From Collybiopsis luxurians FD-317 M1 (taxonomy: Eukaryota > Basidiomycota > Agaricomycetes > Agaricales > Omphalotaceae): DNA of 64,000 bases. The notes under the pieces are model-generated. The model was not told the origin of the DNA, ran no database searches, and was given only the letters and a program-made list of their open reading frames with translations. The translations under genes and the position numbers were made by a program. Numbering within the stretch: position 1 is the stretch's first letter; every line of letters starts with the position of its first letter. This document shows, one piece after another, positions 32,058-42,643 of this stretch. Location of the stretch: positions 124,001 to 188,000 of the forward strand of contig KN834752.1 in NCBI GenBank assembly GCA_000827265.1, read 5' to 3'.

Positions 32058-33179
32058 TCAGCTCTTTAGCCGGGCATTGATTTGCTTCAACTCCATACCC
32101 TTAATCCACTTCCGCTGATCTAACTCGTCTAACATGGCTCTCGCAAGCTCTTCCCTTGAGAGAGGTGGAAATAAAACCCACCCACTTGGCCTACGTACCC
32201 AAGATTATACTGGCTCCCTCCAGACCCATCATACAAGAACGGCACACGGATCCACGTCCAGTCAATATCCACATTATCACCCGCCGATCCATCGTCCCCG
32301 TTAGCTTCCAAAAGCCCCTTCCCTTCACTCAGTGTTTTGAGCAATTTTCCAGTTTCCACGACATCCTCGTACGCCTTTAGAAGTAGCAATCTCAGTACCC
32401 GAACACCCAAGATGACACTGCGATTGAAATTGTCCAGGGCCTCAACGTGGGAGGGAGTGCCGATACCAATTAGACGTTTAATCTGCAATTCGGACATGGC
32501 CCGAATGATATTGCGGTAGCCTTTGGTAACAGTCAGAGGTGTAGAAGAGCCTCCTGCCCAGTGAGGAAAACCGTCGGCAGGGGAGAGGAGAACAAGTACA
32601 GCAACGGAGTTTTGAAGGGAAGCAAGGACGGAGGAGTAGGAATCCAGGGTTCCTGGTAGGTAATTGTGAGTATTTTTTTAACATACTCGATCACCTTGCT
32701 TGCAAGGTCTATTCTGCTTCGAAACATAAGTTTGCTCTGATGGGATATATATTGCTTACGTACACAGTTTTCCCACTCACTAAGTTGCGCGGCCTGTCTG
32801 TTACACAACACGCTGGGAAATGTTTGCAACGATGGAGTAGACCCATGCGAAGAGAGTGAGTGGGTGGAGCGCAGCGACGCCCCGAGCGAGACTGAGCCTA
32901 GAGTTTACATGAGTATACACTTTTCAGAATATGTCTCATGGTTCACATTAAATCTACACGAACATTACAAGCAAGGTGCTGACCAACGAAGTGGTCCTTA
33001 ATATGTACACCGTGTCAAAACACACCTTGGATGACATATACCCTGCCAGAGCTTTTCAACTCTGCATCTAGTTTGTGGGGACTACAGGCAAAGACGACGA
33101 TAGTGTAATCACGGCACAATACTTCCTGGATGCGAGCCTTGCCGCTGGGGCCTGTGGCACCAAAAAAGGTGATTTGCAT
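32058..33179 (-). pseudogene. NAD(P)-binding protein, copy 2, frameshifted
   Basis: The second copy starts normally at 33179 (MQITFFGATGPSGKARIQEV) and keeps the GATGPSG motif and the splice sites (GTGTGT.. and ..CTACCAG). The intron, 54 nt in copy 1, has grown to nearly 370 nt through a MITE-like insertion. The second exon is open (MSELQIKRLIGIGTPSH; DWTWIRVPFLYDGSGGSQYN). A one-base loss near 32183, after GYVGQ, then shifts the frame so that translation ends in HLSQGKSLREPC. The original frame continues beyond as ELARAMLDELDQRKWIKGME to a stop at 32058. The lesion removes only the last 50 or so residues, so partial function cannot be excluded. Confidence 0.78.
32692..32978. mobile_element. 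MITE-like element with terminal inverted repeats (287 bp)
   Basis: The ends are CACCTTGCTTGCAAG.. and ..TTACAAGCAAGGTG, an 11-bp perfect inverted repeat extended imperfectly. The element lies wholly inside the intron of NAD(P)-binding copy 2 and is absent from the homologous intron of copy 1. It has no coding capacity; AT-rich arms surround a GC-rich core (GGAGCGCAGCGACGCCCCGA). No clear target-site duplication could be read. It is non-autonomous, superfamily unknown. Confidence 0.7.
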
Positions 33180-34005
33180 GAAAAATAACACTTGTAGATA
33201 TTTGATAACCAGCTATAAGCTAAATATTTGGCGAAGCATCACTGAATCAGCAAACTATTGACCACGGTTTGAACTAAATGCAGCCTCCACAAGCATCGCT
33301 GGGGGGGACTGAACAGTACTGCTGTGTATTTTGAGGCAGGGTGTTGATGCAACGTCGATGAACGGGTTCAGATTGGAGATTGCTTTAGCGCCCGATGAGT
33401 TTCTAAAACACCTGTGACTGTCCCGGAGTATGACACTCAAGCGCAATGGAAGTTGGGATGAATGTATACTTTTTGACGGTCACATGCAAGACGACTCTCC
33501 ATCTTGAACCTGTCTTGAACTGACTTTTAAACGTTCTTCTTACAAGCACAAATCAATGAGCTCGATACCACGAAGCGGAAGGGGAGTTTGGGCCCATGGT
33601 CGCACACTATCTATCGCCATGCAGAATTCTTTATTATTCTCTTTAGCCGGGCATAGATTCTCATCAATTGTTACCGATCTTTCGTTCAGGGAGGAATAAC
33701 GCGTCCAGCGCGCGTTATGTCCAAATTGAAGCTGCTGCAAGGCACTCACTTCACTTTCTGAGACTTCTATTCTCCATCTGACATCCGAGCAAAGTTTCCT
33801 GCCTAAGAGACAATTTTCTTCCCTCATGATTTACTTTCGAGTCTTTGGTTTCACGCGACGTCACTCGACTGGGGTAAAATACTTCCCTGGATAAAAATTG
33901 ATTAAGCGTCCCACATTGCAGTGTTCTCAGCTGATGACGCGAAAGGCCAAGGCGTTTCGATATAAGGATGTTGGTAAATTTCATTTTTCCTGCTCTTTCA
34001 CCATC
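33180..34005. other. Intergenic (duplicated flank plus carboxylesterase promoter)
   Basis: The first part (to about 33560) is the duplicated upstream flank of the NAD(P) gene. The rest leads to the carboxylesterase start. A G-run (GGGGGGGA) lies at 33301. No gene supported. Confidence 0.45.
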
Positions 34006-36358
34006 ATGCTTACTCTCAAAGCTCTATTCGTCCTGAGCAGCGTGTATATTTCAACTGTCGCCGGAGAGGCTACCGTTGCGTTAGATTGTACGTCCATGCA
34101 GTGCTCTACTACGAGAAACCCACAAGTTATTTTTGCCTACAGATGGGACATTCGTCGGTGTGGAGGACACCACAACAGGTGTTACATCTTTCAAAGGTGT
34201 TCGCTACGCCGAACCGCCAGTCGGTGATCTTAGATGGAAGGCTCCAGTGTTCCCGCCTACCACACAACTTGGAACAGTCAATGCTAATGCGGTGAGCAAT
34301 GAATATGCCGATTCAAGAGTTCGTTTTTCTGACATTTAACTCTTTCGGAAGTTCGGTAACTCATGCATACCAGTTCCTCAGTCGACGGTGGTGAAAGGTA
34401 CATCGGAAGACTGTCTCTTTGCCAATGTGAGTGAAACGTACTTGGGCTTGCAGCTGCTTTGTCTTTTTCTGAAGACCCACGCTGACTCTTCCCAACTTTC
34501 ATTCGCTGATCCTATGATACCTACAGGTCTATGTTCCATCAGGCGCGACATCGGAAGCAAAGCTTCCGGTCATGGTGTGGTTCCATGGTCAGTGGTTTCT
34601 CCTTCCTTCCCACTCATATTTAGAACCCGTGCCTGACTGAGCTTTTGATTCCCAAAACATTACATATCCTCAATGCAAAACCAAAATCCTAATCCAATTC
34701 GGTTATTCCAATTTTTCGTCATATCACCGTGAAATGTGTTCGGTCGTACAGGAGGAGGGTTTCAAACAGGAAATGGGCAAAATAATGCTATCCCGTTAGT
34801 GCAAACGGCGTCTTCGGCGTCTTCGCCTGGAATGATATTCGTAACCTTCGAGTATCGCTTGGGGCAATTCGGCTTTTTGGCTGGGTCGACTTTCGCAAAT
34901 GCTGGTGGTGCTCTGAATGCTGGGATGCTTGATCAAGTAAGAAACGTACTCATTCACCTTAACATTCTTTTACTTAGTTCCTTTCTTAACAGCGAGCGGG
35001 TTTGAAATGGGTCCAGAGATATATCTCAAGCTTTGGAGGCGATCCAGAGTAGGCGCAGAAGCATGAAGATATTTCTACGCAATCTGATTCAATGTACCTC
35101 TAGGAAGGTCACAATTTGGGGCGAGTCTGCTGGTGCTGGCGCCACAATGTTCCATGTTCGTCTTCTAAATGAGCCTCATAACCATGACTTTATATTTTCT
35201 TTAGCTCATAGCGAACGGAGGCGATGAAGAGGGCCTTTTCCGTGCTTCGATGGGAGACAGCGCATCATTGAGCTACATGCCCGACTTCAATAGTGATTAC
35301 CTCGACGACGTGTTTGATCTGTTTGCTGGCTTTGCGTAAGACTTTTCCCCTTGACATATAAATTGCATTTAACTGTTCACAGCGGCTGCTCCTCGTCGTC
35401 CGATGCTATGAGTTGCCTGATGGACGCAGACTCTGCCACGCTAGCGTCTGCCGGCACAAAGGTTCTAAGTAATCGTACTTCAACGCTGTTTGTCTTCGCA
35501 CCATGCATAGACGGCACTTTCCTTGCAACCAGACCGGTGGAAGCTTTCAAGAGTGGTAAATTTTCAAAAGTACCGGTTCTATTCGGGTGGGTCGATAACG
35601 CCCCTTGTCTTCACGACGTTGACAAGTGCAACTCATGCACTTCACAGATCGAATACCGATGAAGGCGCGAACTGGTCTGCCTCCCTACCCAACCCAGCCG
35701 CGAATACGTCTGAACCTGATGCCACCGAGACAACGGTATACAACTTTATTGCAGGTCAATACGTTAGCTTCACCGAGGAATCGTTCACGAAGGGATTGGA
35801 GCTCTATCCCTTGTCGGATTATGACAACTCCTTGAGTTTACAGGGCCAACAGATGTATGGCGAGGCAAGATATATATGTTCTGGGTTAATGATTGCTGCT
35901 GCTGCGGCAGGACAGGGATTACGCTCGTTCCAGTATCAGTTAGGTTGTCTCTTATTTCAGCTCCGTATGATTCACTGAAGGATGTTTTCTTCCTTGTTCA
36001 GCTACGACAACCCTGACCAAGGTTCTACTCATGGAGCGGAATTGACCGCGCTCTTTGATCCCGCTTCAGATTTTTCAGGAAATGACGCAGCTCTCTTCAC
36101 GGCTATGCAGCAGTACTGGACATCCTTCGTGATCGCTCAGACTCCCACTGCTTCGACAACCTGGACAGTGAGTCTCCTTTTGGCTTTCGTTTGCCATTTC
36201 TACATGCTGAAGCAAATTCAAAGCGTGTCACCAATTCTACCTCTGGAGGTCCGCGGATACTTCTTCATCCTGGCGATATTGTTATGGAGGAAGTTACCGA
36301 TGCGCAAGCAGCGAGATGTGCTTTCTGGCACAGTATCAGCGAAGAACTAAGTACTTGA
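34006..36358 (+). CDS. Secreted type-B carboxylesterase/lipase
   Basis: A COesterase-family (PF00135) hydrolase of ester bonds, probably extracellular. The start at 34006 gives a signal peptide (MLTLKALFVLSSVYISTVAG). About ten introns were joined in frame. Seen in order: GTFVGVEDTTTGVTSFKGVR, YAEPPVGDLRW, SEDCLFANVYVPSG, VMVWFHGGGFQTGN (oxyanion hole), FVTFEYRLGQFGF, GLKWVQRYISSFGGDPEKV and the nucleophile elbow TIWGESAGAGATMFH. The acid is in GSNTDEGANW and the catalytic histidine in DQGSTHGAEL. The tail ARCAFWHSISEELST closes the protein after a final intron. The catalytic triad is complete and no stop or frame break remains after splicing. Confidence 0.87.
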
Positions 36359-36579
36359 TTATTGACAAAAAAGGAATACCCATGCTTTTGAACATTAACA
36401 ATTTTCTTGCTGAATCAAATTGAGTTTGGGACGAGGTACACATTACAACAATCAAGTCCTAGTTTACTATAGAAAGGAGGGTGATTAATGTATAACAAAA
36501 GGTGTGACATTAAAAATCATTAAAGAAAGAGCGGAGATGGTTGAGGTGATTGAGGAAGAGTTCCTAAAGCAAGGAGAGT
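36359..36579. other. Convergent 3' gap
   Basis: 221 bp, AT-rich, between the carboxylesterase and the next minus-strand gene. Confidence 0.35.
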
Positions 36580-37698
36580 CTATTTTGTGGGTGTTGCTGG
36601 AGGTGATGCGATTGCATCTGATGGAGTCTTTACAATCTCCGCGCCGCCAGTTTTCTTGGATTTCTTACTACCAGTGAAAACATTGGATTTCTTGCGCCAA
36701 AGGGCCTACCAGAGACGACAATTAATTGGGAGAGAAGGGATTGACTGGCCGACATACCTTTCTCTCTGGTCGAGCACCTCCATTTGCCTCTTCGGCTTCA
36801 GGTATTTCAATCTCTTCACCGTCGCCTTCCTCCTGGATATCCTTGTCCGGATACTCGACGGGTGCTTTACTTTTGCGCGGCACACGACTTGTTAGACGAC
36901 GCATGATAGGTGGTCCCCAACCTCGCTGTAGATTTGCGGTAAGCTTAGATCACCACTCACAAGCCGGCAGACGAACCTCGCGGAGAATGTCTTCTTCAGT
37001 TTTTTGTTTTCTTTCAGGAGATCCCTCACCGTCACCTTCGGCCGTGTCTTCATCGGTTTTCAGAGGAACCGTTGGTTGAGTTTTGCCAAATCCGAAAGCA
37101 GAAAGGAAACCATTACTTCCTGCTGAGGCTTTAGCATCGGATTGAGGTTCAGCCTTGAATAACGTTAGTTTCTTCTGAACTAGACAACGAAAATGGGCGC
37201 ACATCATGCTCCTCAGCGCTAGAATTGGGATCTTTGCTCTTTGTCTTCGTCAAACCGTGCGCCTTGAGCCATTCCCTCGCTCCCAGACCGTCTTTGCTGC
37301 CCTCCGCGACATCATGTTCGCGAACGTTCCCATCCCGAATATCCAAAGCAGTCGTAGTGCCATTCTTCATGCGCTCCGTGAAGAAATCCTTCACAAGAAT
37401 TGCCTGCAAAGTCCCATCGTCTTTCCACGGACGAATTTTCACAAAGGTACCTGATGCCGGAGGATGTTCTACGAAGATTCGCAGAGACAGTGAACGAATC
37501 TTGAGGGTTTTTAGCTCTAGAACAGATTCCAGAGTATCATAAGAGATGGTTTCAACTTGGTCTGGAGGAAGGGTGAAATTTCGTGTCCAGCCGTGACGGC
37601 TGCAGGGAAGACAGTCAGTAACGCAAATGAAATCACGGAGGCAGTAATGCTAACGTCGCTGCAAAGTTGAGATTTCCTTCGATATGTCCGTCAGGCAT
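36580..37698 (-). CDS. Unknown charged protein (about 300 aa)
   Basis: No family recognised. The start at 37698 (MPDGHIEGNLNFAAT) is spliced to RHGWTRNFTLPPDQVETISY. Further exons give SGTFVKIRPWKDDGTLQAIL, GLGAREWLKAHGLTKTKSKD, SNGFLSAFGFGKTQPTVPL, ILRERGWGPPIMRRLTSRVP and ALWRKKSNVFTGSKKSKKTG before the stop at 36580. All four introns (GT-AG) keep frame, which argues for a real gene. The N-terminal third looks folded (alternating beta pattern), the rest is disordered with Lys/Glu/Ser and basic patches. An intracellular or nuclear role is plausible but unsupported. Confidence 0.7.
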
Positions 37699-37991
37699 AA
37701 TTAAAAGTAAATAAGGTGAGGTGTCGCAAAAAATGAGGAAAAATTAGCGTCTTCATCTGTGAGTGGATTTTTAAAGATCATCCAAGGCGGTTGCTATGGT
37801 GTTCACTCTCTGATTTTGGATAGATTGGAAAACAAGCGATTCAAATATCCGGACCACGGACTTAAAACACTCTGTTACAACATAATCGTATAATAAACTT
37901 TTTTGCGTTTTATCCCAATGACAGGTGTACGAGAAGGGCATAGGCCAGACTGATCGAGAAAAATACAATTCTGTTACCCAGATACGGCTCA
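37699..37991. other. Short intergenic
   Basis: 293 bp between two same-strand genes: the CWC22 3' end and the promoter of the unknown charged protein. Nothing else seen. Confidence 0.35.
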
Positions 37992-40835
37992 CTACCTCCT
38001 TCGCTCATACCCGCTTCCCCGTCTTGGAGAAGGGGGCGACGCACGTCGCCTGTCAGGCTCTCGGTCCCTGTAGCTACGATCTCTTGAGCTGTTTCTTCGT
38101 TTACGATCGCTCTGGCTGTCTCGTCGTGGAGACCTGGATCGTGAATACCTCCTGCCATTACCGTTGGGACGACGGGACGGGGATTTCGACCGAGATTCAG
38201 ACCTAGCTCGAGAGTATTTAGACCTATTAGGAGGCGACCTGGATCTCGAAGAGCTCGACGAGTAGCGTCGACGAGGAGGAGGAGAGTCATCCCTGCCGCT
38301 ATGACGGCCTTTCAAAATGTGCGGTGGAGAGCGATTTCCGACGGATTCACGTTTGTCACCGTTTACAGAGCCATTTCTCTGACGGGGAGGTGTATCGTCA
38401 CGTCGGCGGCTCCGAGGCGGAGGTGTACGAGACACGCTGCGTCCTCGCGGCGGTGGACCGCGAGAGTCGTCTGAATCATACGACGGAGACCTTCGACGAC
38501 GGGAAGGCGGAGTGGCAGAACGTCGACGGCGTGGGGAAGGTGAACGGGAGCCATCCGAGGAATCAGAGCTGTCTGACGAAGAGCTATCCGACGAAGAGGA
38601 ATCCGAGTCAGAGCTGTCCGAGTCTGAAGACGATTCCTGCTCCAACATAGCTCGTCTTTGTTCCATGATCAGCTTTGGAGCATTCTGTAGAAGGAAGAGT
38701 AAGTCAGGCGATGCAGCGACGAGTGGAGTCCATGGAACGTACTTTAAGCCACTCTCGCATCCCCTCAGTAACCGCACCCAAACCAATACTTGTGAAGTAA
38801 TTGATAGAGAACCGTGTATTCTTGGGTATATCCATGGGGAACATACCCTGACAAGCTCTCTTGACTTCCTCATCCTTGAATCTCTCTGCCAAGGTTTTCA
38901 ACCCCATACTTTCCATCATCTCGCTCATCATAATCTTGACAAAGATACGACTACTGGACGTCGTATCGTCCTCATTAATCTTGATGCACTCGAAAGCAAC
39001 CCAAGATATCGAATCTGAAGCAAAAAGGTGTCCGAAAAATTTAGCGATATTTCGCAACCGGTTGGTCTCATAACGGTGAATTGTGGTGTAATAATTTCCA
39101 AAAGCGGTTTCAAACGCCTCTGTCCAGACACGATTGAGTTTGCTGAATCGTTCGCCTATGAGACCATAGAAGGTAGAATATGATCGCTCCTGCGAACAAC
39201 ACTCGATGATCATGTTGACCATTTCGATCTGGAACGAGGGCGTTAACGCGATGACAAGAATGAAAAAAGATAGAGTAGAAACATACTTCTTCGCCCTCTG
39301 AAAGCTGCACTTTGAGAAGCTTGTGAACTGCTTCTTCATAGTTGAGAGCGTTCATAATAGTTAGGTAGATCGTTCGACGCAAATTGACGAGATTGGTTCC
39401 GGTTTCGTCCTGAATACCTTCCTTCTCCTCCACTGTGATAATGATTAGAGAAAGACTTAGAGGAGCAAGTTTCATGCGTACCCTCGATCTCTTCTTCGTC
39501 GCTCGAGTCCTCCTCCGATCCCGACTCTTCTTCAGAATCTTCACCCAAAATCTCGCTTTTGATGGCTTTATACTTCTCCTCGTTTTCGAGATAATTGGGA
39601 TCATTTTTAAAAATGTCTGAAAAGCAACGGTCAACCAGGGGAAATAGAATAAAAGTTGCAACATACTCAGCCCCTCCTGAACCTGCAACTCTGCTTCAAG
39701 TTGTATTTGATGAGTAATTTGCTCGTCTTCCTCAACCAAATCAAGACCTTCAGGAAGAATGGGATTGTCTTTGTACTTGTCTTTTCGAACCTGCATGAGA
39801 ACTTCGATCATGTATTGAACACGATGACTGATGGACCCCTCGTTCAAAACGGTACGGAACCGCTCATAGACAGTTGCATTAGCTTTGGGAGAGTTTTCGG
39901 CGAGGAATGCTCCGACTTCGCGCATGAAACCGACGGCAATTTCAATGGAATCATCAGTGGGTCGTTCGAGTAATAGGACAAGGATTTGCAGAGCGATAAT
40001 CTCGTGCGCAACTGCTTGATTGACCAAGTGCGCAATGAAGGTGGTGGTAGAGTGACAGACAATCTGCGACAAGTTAGAACGGAAGATTGAAGAACACATG
40101 GCACGGATGCTCACCTTATCATTGCGTTTAAATGCTCGCCGGAATTGACTGATCAACCGAGTTAGAACAAGCTCGCCAACCTGAGGAAGCTTTGTATTGA
40201 TGATAGCAACCAGAGCTGCAAAAACTGGAGTGAACGGCAAACTGGCCGCCTGTGCTTTCATGATGCTCCTGGCGAATAGACCTCGACCTCGAATCAAGTT
40301 TTCAGAAAAGAGCTCGGGTACTATTTGCTTAATGTTGTTGACGTTGACCCTGTTCACGATACCGGTGATAGATTTTCGCAGAGCATCCCAAGAAAGTCGT
40401 TGGTATTCCGCGCTGCTTTTATCGCTGGCTGCAGCTTCTCGGAGGGCACGTAATCGAGCAGGAGGCATATATACACCGCCTGAACGTGTTCCCAGGAGCT
40501 TTGCAAACTCTGCTTTTGCATCATATTCCTTTTCCGCAGCCTTTTCCTTCGCATTCTCGGATTTTTCCAGTTCCATTGCAGCAACACGAGCTGCGAGTTG
40601 CCGCTCTCGTTCAGCTCGGCGAGCAGGGTCAACATCGCTGACTTTGACCAGATCTACTTTTAAGCTTCTGGGCGATATAGACCTGCGGCGACTAGAAGGC
40701 GGAGGACCTGCGTCTACAGAAGAAGTTGAACCAGACCTGACGACAGAGAGTTTAAAGAAAGATATGGAAGTTCAGATACTGCACACACCTTTTCCTCTTC
40801 AGACTCTCTCCGTTTTCCATGTCAACGTCAGCCAT
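37992..40835 (-). CDS. CWC22: Pre-mRNA-splicing factor CWC22
   Basis: CWC22 is a spliceosome component that escorts eIF4A3 and the exon-junction complex onto mRNA in the nucleus. The start at 40835 (MADVDMENGESLKRKRSGST) is followed by SRRRSISPRSLKVDLVKVSD. The MIF4G domain covers KLLGTRSGGVYMPPARLRAL, SWDALRKSITGIVNRVNVNN, NLIRGRGLFARSIMKAQAAS and ILVLLLERPTDDSIEIAVGF. An acidic linker (DSEEESGSEEDSSDEEEIEG) leads to the MA3 domain (NLRRTIYLTIMNALNYEEAV; IIECCSQERSYSTFYGLIGE). The C-terminus is a long arginine/serine domain (SRSPSPRRRRSATPPSRRRR and similar). Introns are frequent and all junctions examined keep frame. It is divergently paired with the LACTB2-like gene. Confidence 0.93.
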
Positions 40836-41005
40836 TGTTGATAATGGGTATATCGCGGTGGTCGTCCACGAAAGAGTTGACTTGGTCCGGTGCAGGCGCT
40901 TGGTCGGGCGCTCAAACGGGCGCCTAATGGCTAATAAACGCTCAACGCACTCGGTTAATGCAAATACCGGATTAAGCCCAATGATAACTCTTCTTTCTGC
41001 ACTCC
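40836..41005. promoter_or_regulatory. Bidirectional promoter (CWC22 / LACTB2-like)
   Basis: 170 bp separate the divergent start codons. GGGCGCTCAAACGGGCGCC and CTTGGTC-type elements are visible; no canonical TATAAA. Confidence 0.55.
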
Positions 41006-42069
41006 ATGGATAAACTAGAGGTTCTATCGTCAGTCACTAGAGTAAGAAATGTACCAGAGTCTCCCTCCCTTTACAATCTAATTTTTCGCAGTTGAGCCCC
41101 AATATTGTCAGGGTTCTGGGGCAGAATCCGGGGAAATTCACTCTTCAGGGTACAAACACGTATCTCGTAGGTCGACAAAACCCATACACCTTAATAGATA
41201 CCGGAGAAGGAAAGGAAGACTATATTCCTGTCCTTGAATCGGCTTTGAAGGAGACAGCAGCTTCCAGCAATTATGAAAGCCCTGATATATCGGACATTAT
41301 CATCTCACACTGGCACAGAGATCATATAGGAGGTCTCCCTTCTGTGCTCGCCCTCCTGCGCCGATTATGGGATGAACGGAAGACCGGTCTTCCTTTCGAA
41401 CCTCCTCGATTGCACAAATTCCCGCTTTCAGAAATCCCAGAGCGAAGTGACCTACTGTCCATAATATCATCTCTGCCTCCTGGTGCATTCACCCGTGCAT
41501 CTGAAAGTTCAGCGTTCCATGACCTTTATGATGGTCAAGAACTTACTACATCTTCAACTTCGTTGCGTGTCTTACATACTCCTGGCCATACTCGCGACTC
41601 GATATATCTTCTTGTTCCCGAAGATCGCGCTCTATATACCGCTGATACGGTTTTGGGACAGGGGACAGCCGTGTTCGAAGATCTCAAAGTTTATCTCGCT
41701 AGTCTTCGTAAAATGTTGGATTATAATCAATCCAACTCTTACGATATTCTCTATCCGGGTCATGGACCGGTCGTTACTGAAGGATCCAAAGTCATTGAGA
41801 CCTACATCAGGCATCGCTTAGACAGAGAAGCCCAAATTCTGGAAATGCTTCAATCCATCCCACCGACTATGGATGATAGCTCGCAAAAATTACCTTGGAC
41901 AACTTGGACAATTGTTTCCAAGATCTACGAAGCGTACCCGGAATCTCTCTGGACTCCGGCTTCCTATAGCATCACTTTGCACATGCATAAATTGGAAGGA
42001 GACGGGATCGTGAAGCGCTTGGGTGGAGAAGGGGTTCATACCAGCTGGGGCCTCAATGCAAAACTCTAA
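41006..42069 (+). CDS. Metallo-beta-lactamase fold protein, LACTB2-like endoribonuclease
   Basis: LACTB2 relatives are zinc-dependent single-strand RNA endonucleases, often mitochondrial. Exon 1 (41006-41041, MDKLEVLSSVTR) is spliced over intron 41042-41091 to LSPNIVRVLGQNPGKFTLQG; the apparent start at 41092 is a TTG and is not the true start. Metal ligands: HWHRDHIGG (HxHxDH), HTPGHTRDS, DTVLG aspartate and PGHGPV. The C-terminal winged-helix-like part (WTIVSKIYEAYPESLWTPAS; HMHKLEGDGIVKRL) is typical of LACTB2. About 337 residues, complete. No strong mitochondrial presequence is visible. Confidence 0.9.
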
Positions 42070-42643
42070 GCGTCTCAGTACGTCGGTTGGTTGAGGATCC
42101 TTCGTTTAATGACAAACAAACACCGATCAACATACTGTAGGCATTTGTTCCGTATCTAGAGCTGTATATTGTAGGTCCGTGTATATAGGCGTATGTACAA
42201 TAATCCAATCGTAATATGCGCTACTGTCAGAGGTTGCTCAGCGAGTTCACCGGCTTAAACGCAGCCGAATTCCGTCGGTTTTCCGGCTGTCTGTCACGCT
42301 TCTGCAATGTCTCGCTAAGGCGGTGGTACTCATAAGATTTATCACAGGTCAACACCGGTTTGAATACAGATTTTACCTCTTCTTCACGAAAGATCTTTGA
42401 CATTTAACAGTCGAACAGTTGTTGCGTGTGAAGTGTATCAATGGCGATAGCATGCTCAAATGGCGTATCAACACAACGCGAATTTTGACCATATGTTCAA
42501 GAAGCACGCTTCAAATTCTCCATTCAACGCCTATCTTATCGCACTACGCACTGCATGTAATACGGATATAAGGGATACTTGAGGATCCATGGTGAAAATC
42601 TTCTTGCTCGCTCTGCGGCATCGTTATTCGGAGGGTGTTCACC
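42070..42643. other. Intergenic
   Basis: 574 bp between the LACTB2-like gene and the oligopeptide transporter; promoter of the latter. No gene or repeat seen. Confidence 0.4.

Larger units (their letters stand above)
30370..33560 (-). repeat. Tandem segmental duplication of the NAD(P)-binding gene (about 1.6 kb unit)
   Basis: Two units in the same orientation. The coding parts align throughout, and the 5' flanks align too: GGATCAGTAAACTACC..CGACCACGTT at about 31506 against AATCAGCAAACTATTGACCACGGTT at about 33244; CTCCACAAGCAT occurs in both; TCGAACTGACTTTTCGACGT at about 31922 against TTGAACTGACTTTTAAACGT at about 33515. The stretch 31153-32057 holds the first unit's upstream flank and no separate gene. 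Confidence 0.8.

Noticed and set aside
38324..39018. Plus-strand ORFs of 108 and 168 codons
   Set aside because: Antisense to the Arg/Ser domain and MA3 region of CWC22; low-complexity shadow.
41092..41094. Start of the LACTB2-like protein at 41092
   Set aside because: That codon is TTG; an ATG exon at 41006-41041 splices to it in frame.
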